A DNA stretch of 64,000 nt from NCBI RefSeq assembly GCF_000002865.3, contig NW_001865049.1:557669-621668 (forward strand), written 5' to 3'. This document shows positions 21,241 to 30,576 of the stretch, piece after piece. A model generated the notes under the pieces. The model was not told the DNA's origin. It saw only the letters and a program-made list of their open reading frames with translations, and did not search any database. Position 1 is the stretch's first letter. Every line of letters begins with the position of its first letter. The DNA comes from Monosiga brevicollis MX1 (lineage: Eukaryota > Opisthokonta > Choanoflagellata > Craspedida > Salpingoecidae). The position numbers were made by a program, and so were the translations under genes.

Positions 21241-24200
21241 ATGTGCACGGCACACCTCATCGAGGGTGGTCTAGTTACCGAACGCAAGGGCGGAGAGGGA
21301 GCAACGGTGCAACTGAAAACTCCTTCGAAAGGTACGTACGCTGAGATTTGTGTTCCTTCCAGCCCTGATGCTCCGAAACGGCAATGGAGTGCCCCGGAAC
21401 AGCAAAAGAGCTTTCGCAAGCACCGAAGAACGTTACCGAAACCCGATTGCGCCTCAACAACGTGGACATTCAGTTGATTCTTCTCGTTGCACTGGGATGC
21501 CTTGGCGTGCGGGATAGGCCACGCACCAGCTCTACCTCTCGCCGGAACCGCCTTTTGAAGCTGAGCGCCGTTTACATACATTCGGATGAGACGTTGCTTG
21601 TGGCCGTGCACGAGGCGCGGCTGCAGGTCGATGCCAGCGTCGATACAAAGCCGCGACTCGGCACTTCTAAAGCCTTTGCCAACGTCTTCATCGATCCCCT
21701 CCCCTTTCACGCAGTATGCGCTTGCTTTTCTACGTGATGCTCTGCTCTTGCTCGTGCCACGACCCGCCTTTACTCATGCGCTCGTGCTCGGTGGCCAGGA
21801 CCCCACGCACTATCAACTCCAGTCGCGCGTGCTGGAAGGCACCTATGCACCGGCATGGGAGGAAAGCTTTGCCTTGTATGTGGTTGTCGCGCACTGCACC
21901 GCCGTCCACGCCCGAGGGTGCACGCGCGCGCCTGACGTGAAGCGCTTTTGTTCGCAGCGTTTTGGATCCTGAATCACCCTCAGATACCCGCCTGCATGTG
22001 ATGGTCTGGGACAACCAAGATGGCGGTCCGCATTGCCTCGGTGGTGTCTCTTTTCCCTTGGCCCAGCTCTGTGAATCTCGTACGTTTTCGCGTCACGCTT
22101 CGACCTCTTCCCGAGTTGAGACGAGACCTGATCCTTCTTTCTGTACACCATGCTGGTGCGGATCTGATCATGATAGGCAGCATTTTACAAGGCTGGTTCC
22201 TCCTCGTGTCCCCCGAGCTGGCAGCACGTAGCACCCCACGGGTATGGCCTTACTTGTTGACTGGTTGCAGCGTGCGCGACGCCCCGAATCATCAGATGAT
22301 CACGCTGGCTTGTCCCGATTGCCGCACAGGTCATGGCTGCACCCCAGAAACGGCCCAGTGATTCGTCCCCGCCCATGGATCTCATTTCAGCATCTGCCCC
22401 AAAGCTACGTGTGGGGGCTCACTGTCTGTACGTTACACACTGCGCGAGCGGTCTTACTCCTGCTTCAACTGCTTGTTCCTCCTCCTCGGCCCACACGCCC
22501 CGCCCAAAACGGCTACTCAGCTGGTAGAAACCCGCCTTTTGGCTTTTAGGGCCCGATATGTAGCCGATAATGAGTATTATCCAGCGACCATCGCCTCCGT
22601 CAGCATTGATACGGAAAGTGTGACTGTCATTTTCAAGGGCTACGAGGATGAAGGCGAAATGGTACGTCTTGTGGCTTGACCCATCCGGTACCCGGCCAGA
22701 CCAACGGACCACCGCTCTTCGCTGCAATGCCCTCCATTTTCAAATTGAGCGTGCTTCTTGCTGTTTGCGATTCTTCACTTTTGACCTCTTTGCTTCCTAC
22801 AGGAAGTAGCCTGGGCTGATGTACAAGGCGTGACGTCACGAACATCCCGTCCGCCCAGCTCGAGCTCTCCACTGGACATGGAGCTCACTTCGTCAACCGG
22901 CAGCTTTGCGCTCCCCACTGCTGCCGTCCAAGAACTAGAACTGGAGTACCAAGACCGCCGCGAACCGTTGATGACGCGCATGCTGGAAGAACAGACAGAA
23001 TACGTGCGCCGCTTGCGCCATCTCACCAAAAGTTTTACGGAACCCTTGCTTTTGGACATGACGTCCGAAGAGCATGGCCTGGTCTTTAGCAACATTGAAG
23101 TGCTATTTGCCAGTGCTGTCGATTATCTTAAAGCCATCAATGTAGGTCAAACCGCCACCACGCAAGCTGTGTCACTCCCAGACTAGGCAAGCCCGGCGTA
23201 CTCTCATCCATAATCTTCGCCCCCCTTGGTGTGCAGATGTCCATCGAACACGAGAGTGCTGTCGGTTTGAGCCTTTTGACGCTGCTGGACAACGCTTCCA
23301 ATGACTACCTCGTATATGCCACCACCTTGTATGTGATTGAGATGAGTTTTTTTTTTTTTTTTTTTTTTTTTTTGCCGTTCAGACACCTCCGATGGCTTAA
23401 CTCACTTTTATTTTGCTCCATTCGGCAGACCTCAGGCCGAAGCCAAGGTGCAAGACTTGCTGAGTGGCAAGTCAGACTTTGCAGCATTTGTGCACGACCG
23501 ACAGCGCACCCATCCCGATGAGCCCACACTGCTGGAGCTTCTTCGCATACCCCTGGAGCACGTGTCCCAGCTACAAACTCTTATCAACTCACTGCTACAA
23601 ATTGCCACCGAATCGGATGAAGACTTTTTCGCTTTGCAACAATTTCAGGACAAGCTCAACTCTGTTCGGCGCGCGTGAGTTGATACTCGCCGTCAGCAAA
23701 GGCCACTCCAGACACCAAACGCGTGTCATCTCCTTCTCCAAGGAGGCTTTGAGCACACTCTCAGGACTGGATGGCACGCTCATCGGTACCATCTGTCGTC
23801 GGCGAATGCTTTTTAGAATGATATCGGCTCGGCGAGAGTCTGCGGATCAGCTGGCCATGCACCGCATTGGTACAATTCTACAGCTTGATCCCAGCTTTTT
23901 AAAGTTACAACATGCTGGCCGCAAATTCCTACGCCAAGTGAGTAATTACCAGCATCCTCCAAGTCAGACCCATGCCTTGTCTTGCCCCAATCTGCAGCCA
24001 CCTTCTTTGCCTTTGCATGTGCTTTCCTCCTCATGTCACTTTTTCAATTTTTTTTTTCCCATAATCCCTGTTTATCATCGAAACAGGTGGAGGTCGAACT
24101 TTCTTTTGCACGACGCACGTTCCGACGAAAAGCCAAGCACAAGTTTTTTCCCGCCGTGGTGCGTTTGAACCTCTTTGCTAGAAGGCTAGATGTTCTCACA

Positions 24201-25769
24201 AGGCCGGACTGATAATGACGTCTCACATGCGCTCCGGTCACATGTTGGTGGCTCTTTATTTCGTAGCTGTTTCTCTTCAACGACGTCGTCATCGTGACGC
24301 AGCCAACATCAAACAAGGCGCAGCGCTATGTCCCAACGCCGGAGGTGCCGGTTTTATCGCGGGACAAGCTTCGGATTGACTTTGATGAGAATGTGCCACA
24401 TATTTACGTCACCCACGAAGCGACTTCACTGCTTCTCAAAGCCGAGACGCTCGAGGAGAAGGAGCGCCTGGCTCGCTTGCTGGATCGCATACCCACGGCT
24501 GCAGGTAGCAGCCCCAATCGTGTGGTTAATCATGAGGCCTTGCAGCCCATCGAGCCTCGGCCTCGCATGTTACAGATTGATGGCTCGGGCGGTGACTTTG
24601 GATTCAGCCTTCGTTCTGACAACCCGGGTTATGTCGGTGAAGTTCAGCCAGATGGGCCCGCAGCGCGAGCGGGGCTCACCAGTAGCGACTGCGTTGTCAG
24701 CATTCACAGCTTGAAGATTGATAGTCTCTCTCACGACGTACGATCGACGCCTCCTTTTTTGTGCTGCATGCAGCCCTTTGACCCTGAGGTCGGCTCTCAC
24801 AGGGTTCCTTTGGTTTTGTCGACACGTGCGATTGGGTGTGGATATTGATTTTGCAGGGCCTGATGGAATTGGTGGCGCTCAGCCGCAACGTGAATCTTCG
24901 TTTGATTGTCTGCAAGGCGCTCTACACTTGTCAACTCTTGCGTGCGGATCACAACAACTTTGGCGTATCCCTCCGTGGTTGTAACCCGGTCTACGTCTGC
25001 GGGTACGTGCAAAGCACCGACTGACTACCCGACTGGTCGGGTCAGGCATGTTCGCACACCACTGGCACAACTGGCGTGGTTCTTTGCGCCGGTTGATATT
25101 GGGGACATTGCGTTGTTGATCAGGGTACAACCGGGTGGACCGGCTGAAAAGGCAGGCTTGCGGCTTGGCGATCGGTTGTGGAGCGTGGAAGGGATGGATA
25201 TTCGCAACTCAGATGTGGCAGGCGTCGAGCGCGCATTGCAAAAGTGTGGCAGCCATGCGGCTATTGTGGTGGAACCAACCCTCCGCACGCTTGTCGTGCA
25301 CAACTCGTCACGCGGCTATGGCTTTTCGCTTTGGCAGCCATCCCCACGCAGCCTGGTGAGCATCAAATCCATCCACCGAGACGGGAGTGCACGACACGCT
25401 GGCCTACGCGTCGGTGATCAAATCTGGTCCATCAATGGAACCAACGTGCGACAAGAGCCTCTGGCCAAGCTCGAGGCACTGATGGGCAAGCAGTCTCACA
25501 GCTTGGAGCTAGTGGTGATCTCCACGCTTAAAACAGTGGAATTGCGTCGACCTGTTGCTTCAACATCCTATGGTTTTGCCCTGGCGGGCGAGAAGCCAGT
25601 GCGTGTATCTGAGATAGATGCCAAAGGCCTGGCAGACCAGTGCGGCATTGTCAAGGGCGCAGCTATCTGGCTGGTGAACAACAACAATGCACTCGATCTG
25701 ACACACGATCAAGTTGTACAGTGCATGCGTCAGCGTAGCGAATACGTGCGCTTGGGGATACCCCTTTAA
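21241..25769 (+). CDS. Multidomain RhoGEF: C2-like, Tudor, DH, PH and four PDZ domains
   Basis: This is a predicted guanine-nucleotide exchange factor for Rho GTPases. The 5' exons are uncertain; I use the ATG at 21241, and 21160 is possible. A C2-like module follows (LLVAVHEARLQ, DPTHYQLQSRVLEGTYAPAW, RLHVMVWDNQDGG; about 21590-22080). A Tudor domain (LRVGAHC, then ARYVADNEYYPATIASV and VIFKGYEDEGEM) ends as EEVAWADVQ at the start of an exon near 22802. The same exon runs straight into the DH domain (RMLEEQTEYVRRLRHLTKSF). DH continues through LTLLDNASNDYLVYATTL, LLELLRIPLEHVSQLQTLI and FFALQQFQDKLNSV. A PH-like region follows, including VEVELSFARRTFRRK and LFLFNDVVIVTQP. Four PDZ repeats come next: FGFSLRSDNPGYVGEVQPDG; NNFGVSLRG continuing to IRVQPGGPAEKAGLRLGD; YGFSLWQPSP with GSARHAGLRVGDQIWSINGT; and YGFALAGEKPVRVSEIDAKG. 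The stop is just before 25770. It probably acts at the cell cortex. The C2 part could belong to a separate gene; the Tudor-DH link is within one exon. Confidence 0.8.
23347..23373. repeat. Poly-T tract in a RhoGEF intron
   Basis: A T run of about 27 bases lies within the intron between the DH exons ending near 23330 and starting near 23430. It probably serves as an extended polypyrimidine tract. Confidence 0.8.
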
Positions 25770-25843
25770 ACGATGTCGCATGCTTCAATTTGTGACTTTA
25801 TTTGCCATTCTTATTCTTGGTGGTAGCCGAAGTAATGAGCTCC

Positions 25844-26003
25844 NNNNNNNNNNNNNNNNNNNNNNNNNNNNNNNNNNNNNNNNNNNNNNNNNNNNNNNNN
25901 NNNNNNNNNNNNNNNNNNNNNNNNNNNNNNNNNNNNNNNNNNNNNNNNNNNNNNNNNNNNNNNNNNNNNNNNNNNNNNNNNNNNNNNNNNNNNNNNNNNN
26001 NNN
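25844..26003. other. Assembly gap (N run)
   Basis: This is 160 unresolved bases. It is followed directly by a C run of about 26 bases (26004-26029). It separates the RhoGEF 3' end from the arrestin 3' end, so both coding regions appear complete despite the gap. From 26030 to 26392 I see nothing coding; this is the arrestin 3' flank. Confidence 0.98.
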
Positions 26004-26392
26004 CCCCCCCCCCCCCCCCCCCCCCCCCCTTTAAATATCTTATTATCCTTGCCCTTTTGCAAGTTTTCTCTCTCCGAGATGCTCATGCTCTTCTTGATGA
26101 AAGGACGTCCCCAGTCATGTTTGAGGGCTCACACATGACTCGGGTAGCTTGATGATCTTAATCTGCTGCACATCGTTTTTTTTTGCTCAACCCGAACTTG
26201 TTGGAAAAAATGCTTGGAAAACATACCACTCAGTTGAAGACGAAGCCACACGCGGTTAACATTGACACAGGGAAAGAAGGGAGGTTTGCGAGTAGAAGGG
26301 GGAAGGGGAGGAGGCAAGAAGCGGGATCATACGCACGGGGCCACTTGTTTGCGGCACAATTGTGCAGACTCAAAGGAGGACAAAGCTTCGCT

Positions 26393-28926
26393 TTACTCGT
26401 CGTCGTCATCATCATCTTGATATTCCTCTACATCACGGTCTGGCTGGCTAAAAAACTTTTCAGCACGCTTGTTGACAAAATCCTCAAAGACCAGGTCCAA
26501 ATCGCCGTCCTATTTGCATCAGTCAAGGGCAAGTGGTGAGGATGCAACAGCGTGAAGCGTCAAACATCGGCTTGTGGACACACGTATCGGGAACATACGT
26601 TATCCATCATGCGGTCAAGTTCGTCAAAAGTCATTCGTGGCGCATTGCGCGGGGTGGTCGGCACGGACATGTAGCCGTCATTCTCCGCATCCTTGACAAG
26701 GGCCGGCGTTGGTGGGGGCTCAATGCCCACAGACACGCCCAGCGCGTTGGGGGGTGGTGCAAGCAACATGAAGGGGGTCTTGCAATCGAGCTCACTGCCC
26801 ATGCCCACGTGCAGCTTGACCTTGACCTCGTATGACACGAAGATTCCGACATTATCGTCCAAGCTGGATTGCGTCAACCTGTGCAGCATGGTCGAGGACG
26901 GGGGGGGGGGCATCAGCCAAGAGGAATGGCAACAATTTTGGGCACGGGATGGTTTATCGGCTCGTGGCCACATGAGCTCTGCACAAACGCACTGGGTAGA
27001 GGAGGCCAGGCCCGTGGGCTCATCCTTGATCTGCCCATCGAGGGCAAGGCGGTATTGGTCCTAGAATAGTCATAAAACAGGCGAAGAATTATCATCAAGG
27101 GCAGCTGCTTGAGCGCTGAGAGGAGATGGGACAGCTCATCTCAGCATGTCTCAGCATGTCGTACCTCGAGACCCTCGACTGACGGGATGATGGCAAAGGT
27201 CTCAGCCCATTGTGAGGAGGGGGCAATCGGAAGATGCACGCTATGGGTGAGAGAGAATGAACAGGCGTCGGTCAGGCACTCGAGGCGAGTCGTGTTGCTT
27301 CTTCGTCTTCTTATTTAATGGACAACGATGCCGCCCTCTGGCTCTTTGACAAGAGCAGCGCAAGTAAGAGCCAACCTGGGCTTCATCTCCACAATGTGGG
27401 TCTTGCGGGTGGAGCCCGAGAGACCAGCTTCAGCCTTGAGAGTGGCAAACTGGCGGACTAGGATGTCCATGTTCTTAAGCTGCTTCTTGGAGCCATTGTC
27501 TACCTTGACGGTGACCTCAATAGGATCACCATGCATGTATGTCTGTGGGCGGCATCGGATGAGCGTCAGGGGCCAACCGTTGCGGGCTGGGTGTCGACGG
27601 GGTAACAACACCATGGGGTGCGGCTGGTGCGGCTGGTGCGGCATGTCATATAACATACTCGGCGATCCAGGAAGACCTGCATGGTGATGGGCTCGCCACC
27701 CAGGGCCAGTTTCTTGACGGCCGTGTCGCTGGGAGCCACGTCATCGCTCTCATCCAACGGTGCAAAAGCCAACTTGCGAATGGCCAGCACAACTGTATTG
27801 CTGCGCGTTGGGTGAGAGGTAGCAGGGATAGGTCAACAGGCGCGATAGTACGTCATGAGCAAGGCCAAGCACTCTTGTCGAAGCAAGGGTGAAGTAGGAG
27901 GCCGGCAGAGATTGGGCTCTGACCGTTTGGAAGGGCGATCCTCGGCCGTGTCGGCAATGTAAATTTTCAGGTCCCAGTCGACGCCACATCGGGCGTCCTG
28001 TCCCCGGGCACCAGGCTGCCCTTGAAGGGTGACGGAGTTAGGAAGGCCTTCGGGGACCTCAAACTTGAAAGGAAAGGCGTTGTTCTCCAGCTTGCTTTGA
28101 AGTTTGCGCTGCAGCGCCGTGAGCTTCATGCCCTCTGGTGGCGGGTAGACCTGCTTGATTTCACTGGTGAGCACAAACACAAGCGCACACACAGTGACAC
28201 AGGGGACGGCGGCATGTGGGTGAGGTGAGTTGACAGCAGATGTCGAGTCGCGTAAGGAGGTGTTGAAGAAGAAATGGCACCGAGCTCCCACACCTGAAAA
28301 GCGTGGTCTGCATCTTGACACCGAGAGCATTGACATCATCAATGCCATAGCTATCAGCATTGAGTCATGACAGTGCGTGGGGTGAGTGTTGGCCAGAGTG
28401 TGGCCTGGCCGGCAGTGGGGACGCGAGTGGCCTTACTTCAGCGTGCAACGCAGGCGCACAAAGATGCCTTGGCCCTGGAGATCGGCAGGATCAGCCTTGA
28501 CCATGCCATCTATGCGCAGAAGGGCACCCGGCATAAACAGGGTTAGGGCGAGGCTCGCTGGAGCTGTGGTGGACACGTGGCGGCAGAGCAACGATACTAA
28601 CCGACAATATCATCCATGCCTTTGGTGGTGTAAAAGTCGCGGCGACCCAAGTAGACGGTCAGCTGCAGGGGCAGAATGAAGGCGCAAGACTTGAGAATGA
28701 GCGGCCAAGAGGCAAGACCCAGGTCTCGTGGGTGTGGGGTGCCAAGCCAAGTCTACTCACCCTGCCGCTGGCACACGCCTTTTTGAAGACACTGTCGGGA
28801 CGGGCGTTAGAATGTACATGGGTGGCCGATCACGACATATTGAATTGGGGTGAGGCGTCGAGACGGGCAACTCGGGGCGGCAACAAGGAGGGCACGGACG
28901 ACGCACCGTCGTCCACGCTGAGCCAT
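26393..28926 (-). CDS. Arrestin (beta-arrestin-like)
   Basis: This is a scaffold that binds phosphorylated G-protein-coupled receptors and links them to endocytosis. The start exon at 28926-28907 (MAQRGR) joins in phase to RVFKKACASGR, matching the beta-arrestin N-terminus. Then come TVYLGRRDFYT, DGMVKADPADLQGQGIFVRL, and YGIDDVNALGVKMQT. QVYPPPEGMKLTALQRKL, FPFKFEVPEGLPNSVTLQG and CGVDWDLKIYIADTAED complete the N domain. The C domain gives AIRKLAFAPLDES, GGEPITMQVFLDR, YMHGDPIEVTVKVDNGSKKQ, and VSYEVKVKLHVGMGS. The last exon (26393-26509) reads DLDLVFEDFVNKRAEKFF and then an acidic tail. Its VFEDF..xR core resembles the AP2-adaptor-binding motif of beta-arrestins. There are about ten exons, and several internal edges were not fixed to the base. 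Sequence blocks fit visual/beta arrestins rather than the wider alpha-arrestins. Confidence 0.9.
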
Positions 28927-29640
28927 GATGGTGGGTGACGCGTGTAGAGATTGCTTGTTGAAGCTGATGGCAGCGGGGTACCGGTGATCTGTTGCCTGGA
29001 TCAACCAGAGGCAAGGGTCAGTACAAAGAGGGGTGCCTTTGGGAAACTGGGAAGCAAGGGCTGCAAGCTAGCACAGCAGCCAGGGGGAAATGGGACTCGA
29101 TAGGAGAGGAGGGTTGATCGGGTGGTTGGAGTGCAAAAGTACAAATGAACGAGGGCAGGGTGTGTGGTGAACAAGGGCGGGGTTGCGGGAGACTGGGATA
29201 CGAGGGATGCGCGCGCGCTATGGTGGCGTGTGTCGAGTGTGTTGTGGTGGGATGAAAGTGTGATGTCGCGCGCCTGCGCAAGCGTCAAGCTTCGTGGTGG
29301 CCAGTGTGGCGTATGACAAAAGCAATGCGCAGGGAGGCGACCCACAAAAGACAGGAGCGCCAGCAAACAGGCCACCTACGACTGCTTTCGAGCGGGGCAA
29401 ACTGGGCAATGCGCCGTGATCCGGCCAGTCGTCACCTAGGCTGTCGCACACACGATCCCGATTGAGCTCCAACCAACCAACGGGAAGCGCACAGTAGAGA
29501 CTGCCTTCCAACCAGCGCCGCCGCCCTGCTCCCAAACCACACCCGGACCGCTCCACCTCTCACACGCACAGACACGTCCAGAGGGGAACGGAGTCTCTCT
29601 CTGTGTGTGTGTGTCGATGGGGCACAACAGCTGCTGGAGC

Positions 29641-29667
29641 TCGAGAGAGCGAGAGAGCGAGAGAGAG

Positions 29668-29714
<47 letters not shown>
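29641..29714. repeat. (AG)n microsatellite
   Basis: This is an interrupted then perfect GA/AG repeat of about 74 bases upstream of an AT-rich island. Confidence 0.9.
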
Positions 29715-29715
<1 letters not shown>

Positions 29716-29734
29716 GTGTACCAATGAAAAAAAA

Positions 29735-30061
29735 AAAATAAAAGCACAAAACTCAAAAGGGACTGGTTGCTACATTAAAGTGGTATTTTGCTGCATAAAC
29801 TACAAAGGCGATATGCGTTACTTTGCCTTTAACTTGGAGTCGTTCACTGCAAAAATTAATGTAATTGAAGCATTGACTTCCGTCGATTCGGTTGCCGATG
29901 CACCTATCCACTTGTTTTGCATGGGCAATAAACAGAATGTTCACTGCATTCGCCTACTTCAATTTCTTCCATCAAGTCACTGGCTTCGCCTTTTGAACCC
30001 AAAGCGTGTCAACACGCTACAGTTTAAAAAGTATGACATTAAAATCAAATATGTAGCTTAG
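29735..30061 (+). other. AT-rich open frame of unknown nature
   Basis: An open frame of about 105 codons ends at a TAG at 30059-30061. It is clearly richer in A and T than its neighbours and is free of low-complexity sequence. The translation has a normal-looking residue mix (for example MRYFAFNLESFTAKI and SHWLRLLNPKRVNTLQFKKY). I do not recognise it. It begins without a clear ATG or acceptor right after the AG repeat. It could be a last exon, a decayed mobile-element fragment, or non-coding. Confidence 0.25.
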
Positions 30062-30086
30062 GTCACACTTTCCATCTCCGCCCTCT

Positions 30087-30090
<4 letters not shown>

Positions 30091-30122
<32 letters not shown>
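30091..30122. repeat. (TC)n microsatellite
   Basis: This is a perfect TC run of about 32 bases on the 3' side of the AT-rich island. Confidence 0.9.
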
Positions 30123-30125
<3 letters not shown>

Positions 30126-30576
30126 TGTTGTTGATGTTGTTGTTTGGTCTTGACGGCAACCGGGCAAGATCCCGTTCACGCCGTCAGTGGTTCTGAGGGG
30201 ACAGGCTTGGCGCGAGGGGGGCATTGGAGCTGTGGGAGAGAGGGATCCGTTGGCTGAACTGGTATGAATCTCCGAGAGGCGTGATTACTTTCATTGATGC
30301 TCATGGTTTCGACTCTCCACAGGCTTGCGGTTGGAGCTGCTCTTCGGACCCGCGCCGTTGATGCACACGGCTGGTGGCACCCGCTCGCTGTTGACTGCGC
30401 TTTTTGCCCCACTCGACGCGGTCATTGGTCGACAAGAAGCAGCACCGGCACGATGGAAGGTGTGTTCTTTGGTGGCAGTTGGTTCACACTGAGCCAGCTG
30501 CGTCAAGGTTGTTTTTGTATCTGCTCACCGGCTCACTCTTGATTCGATCTGGGTTCCAGATAAATCAAAGCGCCGC

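Larger units (their letters stand above)
28927..30576. other. Intergenic region with AG and TC repeats and an AT-rich island
   Basis: This region spans the arrestin promoter side and the 5' flank of the PDZ-SH3 gene. It contains an (AG)n tract (about 29641-29714), a (TC)n tract (about 30091-30122) and an AT-rich island between them, described separately. From 30123 to 30576 there is likely a leader or promoter for the PDZ-SH3 gene; no other exon was recognised. Confidence 0.5.
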
